DNA from: Bog-159 sp049511415
Lineage (GTDB): Bacteria; Acidobacteriota; Terriglobia; Bryobacterales; Bryobacteraceae
Assembly (NCBI GenBank): GCA_049511415.1
Contig: JBEKYC010000041.1
Coordinates: 1 to 64,000 of the forward strand
Reading direction: 5' to 3'
DNA: 64,000 bases
Position 1 is the first letter of the stretch; every line of letters begins with the position of its first letter. Shown here in pieces: positions 55,101 through 63,728 of the stretch. The notes beneath the pieces were generated by a model. That model was given only the letters and a program-made list of their open reading frames with translations, was not told the DNA's origin and did no database searches. The translations under genes and the position numbers were made by a program.

Positions 55101-55244
55101 GGTCTCCTGTTGGACTAGCGTAATCGCCGCGCCGGACACGGGTTTTTCAGTGGGATCCACGACATGACCGCCCACAGTGCCGCGGGTGGTCTGCGCATAG
55201 AGGGAGGCGGCGGCCAGCAAAATAGTGAGTAGCGATGGTTTCAC
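52110..55244 (-). CDS. Oar-like TonB-dependent receptor with carboxypeptidase-regulatory domain
   Basis: A 1044-residue outer-membrane protein. After the signal peptide (MKPSLLTILLAAASLYAQ) comes a carboxypeptidase-regulatory-like Ig domain (about 22-105, GTVGGHVVDPTEKPVSGAAITL), a plug domain (about 120-250, VTVTAKRTLLRTDS...NGAREDANDFLLDGV) and a long barrel ending with the aromatic LQLALKLLF. The family imports or exports peptides, glycans or siderophores using TonB. It is first in a minus-strand run with the radical SAM, flavoenzyme and ligase genes, which may make or process its ligand. A TonB-fusion gene is 4 kb away. Confidence 0.9.
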   Translation of the reverse strand: MKPSLLTILLAAASLYAQTTRGTVGGHVVDPTEKPVSGAAITLVQQETNKKHTAVTGPSGGFLVTLLDPGAYRLQVDAPSFHPYVRDLVLDVNQEMRLDVRLLLGNNPGEQVTVTAKRTLLRTDSAAVGGVIDNREVVGLPLDGRDFYDLSLLLPGVVPAAQGSAASVRGSFAMNINGAREDANDFLLDGVYNGDPKLNGTAVTPPVDAIREFEVLSSTYDASFGRNGGAQVSVILRSGGNQFHGTAYEFFRNAVFDARNYFAPSGTAAPQDQRNQFGGSLGGPIRRDRTFFFLDYQGTRDNTGITQVTNVPTAAERTGDFSQSTTPTPIDPLSGAPFPGNVIPSYYLDPVGVAIANLYPLPNRSVANQNYVSSPDTRDRDDQFDVRVDHSLTAASQLSLRYSFADNSLFEPFTGPSFPLVPGYGDNVPSRDQNAMIAETHTFTPALLNELRAGFDRVSLGVYQQDIAQNVNAQVGLPTISTNPRDYGLTSISVTGFSPLGDEANNPQHGTTNVYQLTDTLTYVHGRHLAKFGGDLRILQQNAFRDEESRGFIDFTGLLLGNALEELLLGLPTDSGVATLNNAEHLRTHSYNFFANDVWRARPNLTLTLGLRYEYNSPAVDAQNRANLYDAATQTLVPVGTDGMPRGGYYPDRNNFAPRVGLAWTPGTSQKTVLRTGYGIYYDQSSLAPGEGLYFSPPYFNFSTYYPLSATQPLLLDNPFPSDFPYPTPPSALAFQRNLRTPYMQQWNFNIEHSLGGNRMFEIGYVGSKGTDLIGARDSNQPAPSTNQNYVRPVYEFADIDLLESNRNSIYHSLQTRFQQRLDFGLSLLASYTFAKSIDNGSSFFSSAGDPNFPQDSYDLHAERGLSNFDVRHRFVASYAYDLPFHSPSRWLKGWQTYGILQFQSGQPFTVALLPDDDNSNTGIDALGFGANDRPNVVGSPHLSNPSATEWFNTAAFVIPPYGSFGNSGRNTVEGPGMATVDLSIVKNTAIRESATLQFRAEMFNTLNHTNFSLPDNFIGSPTFGQILSAGDPRRLQLALKLLF

Positions 55245-55329
55245 AGGACCTCGGAAGGGCGTCTTCTTTATTACTATATCCCGATGTTGAGATTAGACGA
55301 AAGAGGCGGCGGGACGTTTGGCGCAGGTT

Positions 55330-55842
55330 CTACGCGAAGGCCTCGGCGACCTCCAAATCGCCGCCGAACAGCGGCAGTGGAATTCGACCGCCGGTTTCAT
55401 AAAGCACTGGCTCACCGCCCTGGGGCGTCACGCTGAAGGTCTTTCGCTTCGGATCGACCACCCAGAATTGCAGCGTTCCCGTGGAGAGGCAAAGAACCGC
55501 CTTTTCGTGAATTTCGGCCTTGGTATTCGAAGGCGACAGGACTTCGATCACCAACTCGGGCGAGCCGTGCAGGTTGTCGTCGTCGTCGGTGGCATCCCAG
55601 CGTGCCTGCGAAACAAATGCCACATCGGCGCCCCGGAGTTCATATTCGGGGAGCGGCCGGAAGGCGACCTCGGTCTCCACGACGCCCAGGTGTTCGGCCT
55701 TAGGCCGTAACAGCCGCTCCAAGCGCGATTGCAGCTTCGCGTGCTACATTTTGGGTCGCATCAAAGCGACCACCATTCCGCAATGCAATTCCTGGATGAC
55801 GTCCTCGCGCGCGGGCAGCCTGCGATACTGGTCGACCGTCAT
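55330..55842 (-). pseudogene. Uma2-type endonuclease-like gene with in-frame amber stop
   Basis: From ATG 55842 the frame reads MTVDQYRRLPAREDVIQELH...CGMVVALMRPKM, a TAG at 55746-55744, then HAKLQSRLERLLRPKAEHLG and on to VVETEVAFRP..ADVAFVS, PELVIEVLSPSNT and LQFWVVDPKRKTFSV. The parts before and after the stop fit one continuous Uma2/DUF820 domain (the usual text at the break is PK.RHA.LQ), so a single base change seems to have split it. The catalytic IEVLSP motif survives. Either pseudogene or read-through; a shorter product from 55722 would lack the N-terminal third. Confidence 0.75.
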
Positions 55843-55939
55843 CAACAGTGGTGCCTAATCATACCAGCCCACGCGCTTCGCGCGGCCCGCGCCGGCCGCG
55901 GGAATTCAAACGCATGGTAAGCTTGCCATCGGAGGTCCC

Positions 55940-57271
55940 ATGATACGCAAAGGGTCTTCATCAGGAACTGCGGTTTTCGCTGTTCTGCTTAGCACCAGCG
56001 CCGCCGTGGCGGCAGGTCCGGTCGAGCAGATGCTGTATCGCTTTCAGGGCGGCAGCGATGGCAACGCTCCTTTGGCAAGCATGATCTCCGACCAAGCCGG
56101 CAATCTCTATGGCAGCACCAGCTTGGGCGGCGGCAGCGCGAGTTGCCCGTCCGGTTGCGGCACGGTTTTCGAATTGTCGCCACCCACCGCGACCGGCACT
56201 GATTGGACCGAGACGGTACTGTACCGTTTTCAGGGTGGCGCCGACGGTGCTTATCCCATGTCGCAACTGGCCGCCGATGCATTGGGCAATCTCTACGGCA
56301 CCACCGCGTCGGGCGGCGACGGCGACTGCGTTCCGCAAGGAAGTATTGGCTGCGGCATAGTGTTCGAGCTGGCGCGGCCTTCGACTGCGAGCGGCGCCTG
56401 GACGGAACTCATTCTGTATAATTTCCAGGGCGTGCCGAGCGGCAGAGGATACGGCGACATGGCCGGTCCGAACGGTCTCGCGTGGGACCAAGCCGGAAAC
56501 CTGTTCGGCTTGGCCTATAGCGGCGGGTACTGCACAACCGACGAGACCGGCACCTATTGTTACGGAGGCGCCTACGAACTGGCGAAGCCTTCCACGGCCG
56601 GCGATGCGTGGACCGAGCACGTAATCTACATCTTCCATGGCCCGACCGGCGGCCCGGCGGGCCCGATCTTCGGTAAGGACGGCAATCTTTACGGCACGGT
56701 GGTGTGGGGCAAGTATGGGTTTGGCGAGGTGTTCCGGCTGGCGCCGCCGCAGACGGCGTCCGCGGCCTGGACCCGCATTTCCGTGCACGATTTCCAGGGT
56801 CCCGACGGCGCCTTTCCCGAACCTGGCTTGGCCTTCGAGGCGGAGGGCAATCTGTTCGGTGCGACCCTCGGAAGCCCCGGCTATGGGTCGCCCTATGGCA
56901 ATGTCTACGAGTTGAGTCCGGCGTCGGCCGGCGGGTGGTCTGAATCCGTTCCTTACGACTTTACGCCCTACGAGAACGGCAACGAGCCAAACGGCGGCCT
57001 GATTCTGCGCGGGGATGACCATATCTATGGCACGGCGTCCGAGGGCGGGCAATTCGGCGCGGGCGTGGTGTTCGAACTGACGCCACCGGCAACGCCGGGC
57101 GGCTCTTGGAACTATGCGGTGCTCTACAACTTCAGCGGCGGCAGCGACGGTGCACCGGACGTCGGTTTGACCTTCGGTAAAGGCGGGGCGCTTTATGGCA
57201 CTACGGCGACGGGTGGGGATATGTCGTGCGGTGAAAGTGGTTGCGGGACGGTGTACCAGGTTGTGCCTTAG
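55940..57271 (+). CDS. Secreted GloVer tandem-repeat protein
   Basis: A 443-residue protein with signal peptide (TAVFAVLLSTSAAVAAG) and about seven GloVer-type repeats of around 55 residues, with the recurring pattern LYRFQGG.DG..P...L..D..GNLYGTT..GG....GCGTVFEL.PP....W. Unlike the other two such proteins in the window it has no IPT or TIGR03437 domain, and it ends right after the last repeat. GGAGG lies 5 nt before the ATG. The end overlaps the GNAT gene by 4 nt (convergent). Role unknown. Confidence 0.82.
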   Translation: MIRKGSSSGTAVFAVLLSTSAAVAAGPVEQMLYRFQGGSDGNAPLASMISDQAGNLYGSTSLGGGSASCPSGCGTVFELSPPTATGTDWTETVLYRFQGGADGAYPMSQLAADALGNLYGTTASGGDGDCVPQGSIGCGIVFELARPSTASGAWTELILYNFQGVPSGRGYGDMAGPNGLAWDQAGNLFGLAYSGGYCTTDETGTYCYGGAYELAKPSTAGDAWTEHVIYIFHGPTGGPAGPIFGKDGNLYGTVVWGKYGFGEVFRLAPPQTASAAWTRISVHDFQGPDGAFPEPGLAFEAEGNLFGATLGSPGYGSPYGNVYELSPASAGGWSESVPYDFTPYENGNEPNGGLILRGDDHIYGTASEGGQFGAGVVFELTPPATPGGSWNYAVLYNFSGGSDGAPDVGLTFGKGGALYGTTATGGDMSCGESGCGTVYQVVP

Positions 57272-57699
57272 AGCTTGGACAGGTCCAGCCGATACCGGCA
57301 TTTGCGCTTGTGCCCGCTCTGATAAATGATGCAGTTTTCGGGGACGTCCACGATCTCTACGAACTCCGCGCCGGCGAGTTCGGCGGTCCGGCGCGAACTG
57401 GCGTTTTCCGGATCGCAGGTGATCCACAGCACATCAAACTGAAGCTGTCGCGCCATCGGAATCAGCAGGCGGACGCTGCGGGCGGCGTACCGATGTCCGC
57501 GGTGGGCGGGTAAGACGCCGTAGCCGATATGGCCGGCGTAAAGTTCGATGTGCGCGGTAGAGGCGACGCGCAGGTTGATGTTGCCGAGTTCCTCTCCGGT
57601 TTGCGCGTGGACCATTCGGAAGCGATATGCCGGGACCTTGTGCACGGGATGCGGAGCGAACTCCACAAATTGCAGTTTCAGATCGCCGTCCTCAAGCAC
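57268..57699 (-). CDS. GNAT family acetyltransferase
   Basis: A 143-residue GNAT protein from GTG 57699. Strands LKLQFVEFAPHPVHKVPAYRFRMV and GNINLRVASTAHIELYAGHIGYGVLPAHRGHRYAARSV include the acetyl-CoA pyrophosphate loop (xxRGxxYA); VLWITCDPENASSRRTAELAG is the usual C-terminal NxxSxR segment of RimJ/RimL-type proteins. A longer frame to 57798 overlaps the DinB gene and lacks similarity. It starts 8 nt after the DinB stop. Substrate unknown. Confidence 0.8.
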   Translation of the reverse strand: MLEDGDLKLQFVEFAPHPVHKVPAYRFRMVHAQTGEELGNINLRVASTAHIELYAGHIGYGVLPAHRGHRYAARSVRLLIPMARQLQFDVLWITCDPENASSRRTAELAGAEFVEIVDVPENCIIYQSGHKRKCRYRLDLSKL

Positions 57700-57707
57700 G
57701 GATCCAA

Positions 57708-58217
57708 CTAACCCTGCGCACCAACGCCGCGCGCGATCAGCTCTTCCGACGTCAGTCCGAACAATGGCGGGCGAGGCACGCCCAGCAGCGCCAGGCACAC
57801 GTAGATCTCGCCGCGATGATGCACTTCATGCTCGATCATGGCGCGCAACAGTTTCCAGGTGGTGATTGGCGAGCCTTCCGGCGCCCCGCATTTGCGCTCC
57901 AGGTCGGCGGGCTGCAGCCTCTCCAGAATGGCCGTGGTTTCCTCGTGCATGCGGCACATGAACGCGATGACGTGATCCCTCCCGTCCGCCAACTCCCTCC
58001 CGCAACCGCTGTAGCGGCTGGGCCGGCCCAGAACATTTTCCGCGAACGTGTAACGCTCCGTCGCGGCGATGTGGCGGGCCAGATCTCCGGCTGAGAAAGC
58101 GCCATCCGCGTGCCGCCATTCGAGCTTATCGGCCGGCGCCGCCTCGATCACGCGCATGGTCCGGCCGCGCACGTTGCGCCGATAGGAAAGAAACGATTCG
58201 ATATTGTGGATCTCCAT
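57708..58217 (-). CDS. DinB family protein (putative metal-dependent thiol S-transferase)
   Basis: A 169-residue four-helix protein of the DinB/YfiT fold. The three metal-binding His positions are visible in GDLARHIAATERYTF and MIEHEVHHRGEIYV. Family members include bacillithiol and mycothiol S-transferases; many have no known role. It lies 3 nt downstream of lhr and 8 nt upstream of the GNAT gene, so the three may be one transcript. Confidence 0.85.
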   Translation of the reverse strand: MEIHNIESFLSYRRNVRGRTMRVIEAAPADKLEWRHADGAFSAGDLARHIAATERYTFAENVLGRPSRYSGCGRELADGRDHVIAFMCRMHEETTAILERLQPADLERKCGAPEGSPITTWKLLRAMIEHEVHHRGEIYVCLALLGVPRPPLFGLTSEELIARGVGAQG

Positions 58218-58220
58218 AGA

Positions 58221-61200
58221 TCAAGCTGCTCCAGGAAAACCGATGGCTTCGGGGCGCTGCCCCGCGGCAACGGAGTCGCCGGCGCGGCGGACAGCGCGCA
58301 GCAGGTCGAGCGCCTCTGGCAGGGCGAACTGTTCGCCTAAGAAGGCGTCGGCGAAACGGCCACCGCGGATCTCGCCGCGCGCTTCCATGCGGCGCAGTTC
58401 CACCAGCAGGTCGCGCCATGGCGGCGCCAGTGTCTCACGATAGGCCAAGTCGCGGAAGACGACACCCCAACGGCGCAATAACTGGCGCGCGAAATTTGCC
58501 GGCGAGATTTCGGCTTGCGGCACGGCGGCGCGTCGTAACAAGGCCCAGCGTCCGGCAGCGTGGCGCGGACGCGCGGTGCGTCCACGGCCCTCCCCGCGGC
58601 GGCGCTTGGGATCGAGCAGCGCGCGCAGGTTTTCGAAGCCATCCGCGGTGACCAGTCCCGCGGCCACCAGTTCCCAAAGTCCATCTTCCACTTCGCTGGC
58701 CAGGCGGCCGGTGGCGCGCGCGAGTTCCGGGAAGAATGACGCGCCGTGTTGCTGGAGCGCGGCCAGCACTTCACGCGCCGGATGTGACAGGGAGGCGTCG
58801 GCGGCCGGTTGGGGACCGGCCAGCAGCCATTCGGCGTCTTCGCGCAGGAACAGAGTGAGCGGCGCGACGCGCGTGGGACGCACGCGATGTTGACGGCCGC
58901 CGGCATCATTTTCGAACGCGGGATGCGGCGAAAGACGGCCCCACATCACTTCGCCCGAAAGGCAAAGTTGATCCAGAAGTTCGGGCTTGTAATTCGCCAC
59001 GCGGCCCGGCAGAATTTCGGATTCCCACGAAGCCGCCGAAATCTCGTATCCCTGGAGCTGCCGGATGATTTGCAGCACGCCATCGGCGCCATGCAACTGC
59101 GAGCCGGGCGCGACGTGCTGCCAGCGATCCAGGAAGCGCTCGAAATCGGCGGTGGTGACCGGCTCAATCTCGCGCCGCAACCGGCCAATCGTGAGGCGGT
59201 GGATGCGCGCCAGGAGGCGGCGATGGCACCACTCGATTTCGGAGTCGCCGGCCAGCGAGGGATGAAAGCGGCCGCGCAGAATCTGTCCTTCGGCTTCAAG
59301 TTGTGCCAGCGCGGAGTCCACCAGTTCGCGCGGCATCGACAGGCGCGTGGCAAGCTCCGAAGCGCGATACGGTCCGCCGGATTCGAACCAGCCGCGCAGA
59401 ATCTCGGCGGCGCAGCCTTCTTCGGTTGGCGGAGCGACAGCGTCAAATTGGATGGGCGGCGTCAGTTCGGCGTGCGGGTGGACCCCGCGGGCGATGGCGA
59501 GCCGTTCCGCCGCGATCCAGAGCGGAGCGGCAGTGCGGAGCGTCGCCGCGCGGCCAGATTCGACCAGTTGCGGGAAGAACGGTTCCCATTCCGGCAGCGG
59601 CGGCGCGGTGATGAGCGTTAGCAGCGCTTCGTGCAACTCATCCGCATCGCGCACCAGTGGCCAAGCCTCCGCAGCCACTTGCGCGATGGCGTCCGAATCG
59701 AGCGCGCCCGCTCCTTCCACGAAATCCGTGCGCACCGTACGCCGCAACTGCACGGCGCGTGTGCGGCGCTCCTCCAGCGGCGCGTCATCCAGAAACGCAT
59801 AGGGATTCGCATTCAGAATTTCGTGCGAAAACGGCGAAGCCTCCGGCGTGTCGATGGCCGTGGTGCGCACCGCTCCGCTGCGTATGCCTTCGAGCACCGC
59901 GATCAAGCCGCGCAGATCCATGGCCTCTTCGAGGCAATTGCGCACGGTTTCGCGCACCAGCGGATGATCCGGGATGCGCGGCGGGCCGGTGAGATTTTCG
60001 GGGCAGGCGGCCTGATCCGGGAAGGTGGCGGCCATCAGATCGTCGGCGCGCATGCGTTGGATCGGCGCGGGCGTGCGGCGGCCGTTGGAGAAGCGCAGAA
60101 TCGCGAGCGCCCGCGAAGCGTTCCAGCGCCAGCGCGCGCCGAACATGGGCGCGGCCAGCAGCGCCTGGGTGAGCACATCTTCGACCGTCTCCGGGCGCAG
60201 GAATTCGAAGACCACTTCGAGCGGAAAGGAATGCTGCTCGCCCAGCGACAGCACGATGCCGTTATCCGTAGCGGCGGCCTGCAACTCGAAATTGAAGGTG
60301 CGGCAGAAGCGCTTGCGCAGCGCCAATCCCCAGGCGCGATTGAGGCGCGCGCCAAAAGGCGCATGCAGCACAAACTGCATGCCGCCACCTTCATCGAAGA
60401 AACGCTCGGCGACGACGTGCGTGGAGGTGGGCAGCACGCCCAGCGCGCGCGCGCCCGATTGCACATAGGCGATGGCTTGTTCCGCGCCGAGACGGTCCAG
60501 GCCGGCATCGCGCAGCAGCCAGTCGATCTCCGGCTCGGCCAGAATGCCGGCACGCAAACGCGAGACTTCGGCGGACAACTCGGCCGTGCGTCCGGGCGCC
60601 TCGCCGTTCCAGAAAGGGATCGAGGGCGCGGCGCCCTTGGCGTCCTCCACGCGCACGCGGCCGTTCTCGATGCGGCGGATGCGCCACGACGTATTGCCCA
60701 GCAGGAACACGTCGCCGGCCATGCTCTCCACCGCGAAATCTTCGTCCACGGTGCCGACGGTCGTGCCTTCCGGCTCCAGGACCACGGAGTAATTGGCGTT
60801 GTCCGGAATGGCGCCGCCCGAGGTGATAGCCGCCAGCCGCGCGCCGCGCCGCCCGCGCAGACGGTGGTTCACCTGGTCGCGATGCAGGAACGCGCCCGCC
60901 CGTCCGCGCGCTGTGACGATGCCGTCGCTGAGCATGGCGACGATATCGTCGAAATCGCGGCGCTCGAGCGTGCGGTAGGAATAAGTCGAGCGGACCAGGT
61001 CGAAGAGTCCATCTTCCGTCCATTCTTCGCAGGCACACGCGGCCACGATCTGCTGCGCCAGGATATCCAGCGGCGCGCTGGGGATCTCCGTGCGGTCGAG
61101 CGCGCCAGAACGAATGCCGCGCACCAGCGCCGCGCATTCGATCAGTTCATCGCGCGTGGTGACGAAGAAGCGCCCGTGGGGACGCGCGCCGATCCAATGA

Positions 61201-62297
61201 CCCGAGCGCCCGACGCGCTGCAAGGCTACCGCGATGGAGCGCGGCGTGCCGATCTGGCAGACCAGGTCGACGGTGCCGATGTCGATGCCCAGCTCGAGCG
61301 AAGCGGTCGCTACGACAGCACGCAGTGCGCCGCTTTTGAGGCGCGACTCAGCATCCAAACGCAAACGCCGCGACAGGCTGCCATGATGCGGCAGCACGGC
61401 TTGCTCGCCCAGGCGCTCCTGCAGATGATGCGCCACGCGCTCCGAGAGGCGCCGCGTATTGACGAAGACCAGAGTGGTGCGATTGGCGCGGATCAGATCG
61501 GCGACGCGATCGTAAATCTCCGCCCACATTTCGTTGCTCGCGACGGGCCCCAGCTCGTCGCGCGGCACTTCGACCGCCAGCTCCATATCGCGGCGATGGC
61601 CGACGTTGACGATACGCGCGGTTTCGCTCAAGAAGCGCGCCACTTCTTCAATGGGCTTCACGGTGGCGGATAGGCCGATGCGTTGCGGTTTCGCCCCGCC
61701 CGCGCCCGTCACCAGCGCGTCCAGGCGCGCCAGCGTGAGCGCCAGATGCGAACCGCGCTTATCGTCGGCCACGGCGTGAATTTCATCCACGATGATAGTG
61801 CGCGTGGTGCGCAGCATGTCTCGCGGTTTCTCCGCCGTGAGCAGAATGAAGAGCGACTCGGGCGTGGTGACCAGCACGTGCGGCCGGTCCTTACCCATCT
61901 GCTGCCGTTCCCAGGCGGGCGTGTCGCCCGTGCGCACGGCGGTGCGGATCGGCGCGAGGGGGATCCCCTGCGCTGCCGCCGCGGCCGCAATCTCCGAAAG
62001 CGGGATCTCCAGGTTGATGCGGATATCGTTGCTGAGCGCCTTGAGCGGCGAAACGTAGACCACCTCGGTCTGGTTGGGTAGCGGGCCGAGCCGAGCTGCG
62101 CGCACCAGGCGATCGAGACAGAGCAGGAAAGCAGCCAGCGTCTTCCCGGAGCCGGTGGGCGCGGAGATCAAAACGTCATGTCCGGCGCGGATTTCGGGCC
62201 AGCCGAGCGTTTGCGGCTCGGTGACCTGGGCGAAGCGCTGGTTGAACCAATCGCGCACCAGGGAATCAAAATCGGCCAGCGGGGACACTGGTCCCAT
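58221..62297 (-). CDS. lhr: Large ATP-dependent helicase Lhr
   Basis: A protein of about 1358 residues, Lhr family (DNA 3'-5' helicase used in repair). Motif I is SAPTGSGKT, motif II IIVDEIHAVADDKRGSHL (DEIH), motif III LSATVKP, motif VI QRVGRSGHW; a winged-helix and Lhr-core domain follow, and the C-terminal 450 residues match the Lhr C-terminal extension. The start is uncertain: ATG 62297 is used, with GTG 62318 in frame upstream. The DinB and GNAT genes follow closely. Confidence 0.9.
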   Translation of the reverse strand: MGPVSPLADFDSLVRDWFNQRFAQVTEPQTLGWPEIRAGHDVLISAPTGSGKTLAAFLLCLDRLVRAARLGPLPNQTEVVYVSPLKALSNDIRINLEIPLSEIAAAAAAQGIPLAPIRTAVRTGDTPAWERQQMGKDRPHVLVTTPESLFILLTAEKPRDMLRTTRTIIVDEIHAVADDKRGSHLALTLARLDALVTGAGGAKPQRIGLSATVKPIEEVARFLSETARIVNVGHRRDMELAVEVPRDELGPVASNEMWAEIYDRVADLIRANRTTLVFVNTRRLSERVAHHLQERLGEQAVLPHHGSLSRRLRLDAESRLKSGALRAVVATASLELGIDIGTVDLVCQIGTPRSIAVALQRVGRSGHWIGARPHGRFFVTTRDELIECAALVRGIRSGALDRTEIPSAPLDILAQQIVAACACEEWTEDGLFDLVRSTYSYRTLERRDFDDIVAMLSDGIVTARGRAGAFLHRDQVNHRLRGRRGARLAAITSGGAIPDNANYSVVLEPEGTTVGTVDEDFAVESMAGDVFLLGNTSWRIRRIENGRVRVEDAKGAAPSIPFWNGEAPGRTAELSAEVSRLRAGILAEPEIDWLLRDAGLDRLGAEQAIAYVQSGARALGVLPTSTHVVAERFFDEGGGMQFVLHAPFGARLNRAWGLALRKRFCRTFNFELQAAATDNGIVLSLGEQHSFPLEVVFEFLRPETVEDVLTQALLAAPMFGARWRWNASRALAILRFSNGRRTPAPIQRMRADDLMAATFPDQAACPENLTGPPRIPDHPLVRETVRNCLEEAMDLRGLIAVLEGIRSGAVRTTAIDTPEASPFSHEILNANPYAFLDDAPLEERRTRAVQLRRTVRTDFVEGAGALDSDAIAQVAAEAWPLVRDADELHEALLTLITAPPLPEWEPFFPQLVESGRAATLRTAAPLWIAAERLAIARGVHPHAELTPPIQFDAVAPPTEEGCAAEILRGWFESGGPYRASELATRLSMPRELVDSALAQLEAEGQILRGRFHPSLAGDSEIEWCHRRLLARIHRLTIGRLRREIEPVTTADFERFLDRWQHVAPGSQLHGADGVLQIIRQLQGYEISAASWESEILPGRVANYKPELLDQLCLSGEVMWGRLSPHPAFENDAGGRQHRVRPTRVAPLTLFLREDAEWLLAGPQPAADASLSHPAREVLAALQQHGASFFPELARATGRLASEVEDGLWELVAAGLVTADGFENLRALLDPKRRRGEGRGRTARPRHAAGRWALLRRAAVPQAEISPANFARQLLRRWGVVFRDLAYRETLAPPWRDLLVELRRMEARGEIRGGRFADAFLGEQFALPEALDLLRAVRRAGDSVAAGQRPEAIGFPGAA

Positions 62298-62382
62298 TGT
62301 ACCCAGAGCCGCAGGCACGCCCGTCTGCTAATAATCGACGGCCGGATACCGCACTGGGTTATTTTAGATAGACGAGGAGATA

Positions 62383-63276
62383 ATGGCAGAGCATCGCGGA
62401 ATGGGATTGGAAGGCAAGAATGTGGTGGTGCTGGGCGTGGCGGACGAGTCCAGCCTGGCGTGGGCGATTGCCAAACGTTTCGCCGAGCACGGGGCGCATG
62501 TGTTCATCGGCTACCAGCAGAAGTTCTTCAGCCGCGTGCGGCTGCTGTTGCTGCAAAACCCGGGCGTGCAGGGCGACCGCTGCGATGTTCTGAACGATGC
62601 CGAGCTGACGAACTTCTTCGCGCGGTTTCAGGCGAATCCCATTGACGTGCTGGTGCATGCCATCGCGTTTGCGCCCAACGAGCTGTTCACCGAACCGGCA
62701 TCGAATTGCAGCGCGGAGGCGTTTTGCCAGAGCCTGACGATCTCCGCGCATTCGCTGTGCAAGACGGTGCGCTTCGCCAAGGCGAGTCTGCGCGAGTGGG
62801 GCAGCGTGATCACGTTGACGTACCAGGCGTCGGAGCGCGCGGAGGCATCTTACGGGCTGATGGGAGTTTCGAAATCCGCGCTGGAGAGCGCCGTGCGCTA
62901 CCTGGCGCTGGAACTGGGCGCCACCAAGGTGCGGGTGAACGCGCTGTCGCCGGGACCGATCGAGACGGTGGCGGCGACCGGCATCATGGGAGCGTTCCTG
63001 CGGAATCCGGAAGCGCTGGAACGGCAGCGGGCGCGGGTGTTCCAGCAGGCCATCCGGCTGGCCCAGAGCGAGAACCATCCGGATCCCCTGGCGACCGCCA
63101 GCGCCGCGTGGAAGCATTTCCAAAGCCTGGCCGCGCAGAAGTGCGCGATAGAAGAGACCGTCTCCAAAGAAGATGTGGCCGATAGCGCGCTGTTCCTGGG
63201 CAGCGACTATTCGCGCAAGATCACGGGCCAAGTGCTCCACATCGATTGCGGCTATTCGACCGCCAACGCCGTCTGA
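62383..63276 (+). CDS. fabI: Enoyl-[acyl-carrier-protein] reductase (NADH)
   Basis: A 297-residue short-chain dehydrogenase-type enoyl reductase. The cofactor site is VLGVADESSLAWAIA (no GxxxGxG, as in FabI), and the catalytic residues Tyr147, Tyr157 and Lys164 lie in LTYQASERAEASYGLMGVSKSA at the spacing of E. coli FabI. It catalyses the last step of fatty-acid elongation and is the triclosan target in other bacteria. GAGGAG lies 6 nt before the ATG. The C-terminus is longer than E. coli FabI by about 30 residues (insert near EALERQRARVFQQ). Confidence 0.92.
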   Translation: MAEHRGMGLEGKNVVVLGVADESSLAWAIAKRFAEHGAHVFIGYQQKFFSRVRLLLLQNPGVQGDRCDVLNDAELTNFFARFQANPIDVLVHAIAFAPNELFTEPASNCSAEAFCQSLTISAHSLCKTVRFAKASLREWGSVITLTYQASERAEASYGLMGVSKSALESAVRYLALELGATKVRVNALSPGPIETVAATGIMGAFLRNPEALERQRARVFQQAIRLAQSENHPDPLATASAAWKHFQSLAAQKCAIEETVSKEDVADSALFLGSDYSRKITGQVLHIDCGYSTANAV

Positions 63277-63728
63277 CGCCGGCCATCCAAATCGTCCCGT
63301 TCCGCCCGTGGCACCTGACGCCCGTGCTGCGCATCGAGCGCGCCAGCTTCGGCCGCGAGGCCTGGCCGCGCGGGGATTTCCTGGAATATCGCCGCGAATG
63401 CCGCGACTGGTTCGTGGTGGCCAAACTCGGCGGACGCATCGCGGGCTACATGATCGCGTGCCCGGAGAAGCGGGGCGCGGAGATTGCGTCGATCGCCGTC
63501 CATCCGGATTACCGGCGGCGCGGCGTGGCCGACGCGCTGATGCGGCACATGCTGGGCGTGCTGGAAGCGGCCGGCGTGCGGCGGGTTGAGCTAATGGTGC
63601 GCGTGGACAATCCCGCCGCCGTGAAACTCTACCGCTCGCTGGGCTTCCGCCGCCTGCGCGTGGATCCCGGTTATTACGATGACGGGGTCCCTGGCCTCCT
63701 GATGGTGCGGCGTTACAATGAACCGTAA
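63246..63728 (+). CDS. RimI-like GNAT acetyltransferase
   Basis: About 150-160 residues of a GNAT protein. IQIVPFRPWHLTPVLRIERASF at the start, then IASIAVHPDYRRRGVADALM (acetyl-CoA loop RRRGVA) and VELMVRVDNPAAVKLYRSLGF, as in RimI and related N-acetyltransferases. Start unclear: TTG 63246 overlaps fabI by 31 nt; an in-frame CTG at 63273 would overlap the fabI stop as CTGA and give an N-terminus TPAIQIVPF that fits better. Neither has a clear ribosome-binding site. Target protein or small molecule unknown. Confidence 0.8.
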   Translation: MRLFDRQRRLTPAIQIVPFRPWHLTPVLRIERASFGREAWPRGDFLEYRRECRDWFVVAKLGGRIAGYMIACPEKRGAEIASIAVHPDYRRRGVADALMRHMLGVLEAAGVRRVELMVRVDNPAAVKLYRSLGFRRLRVDPGYYDDGVPGLLMVRRYNEP

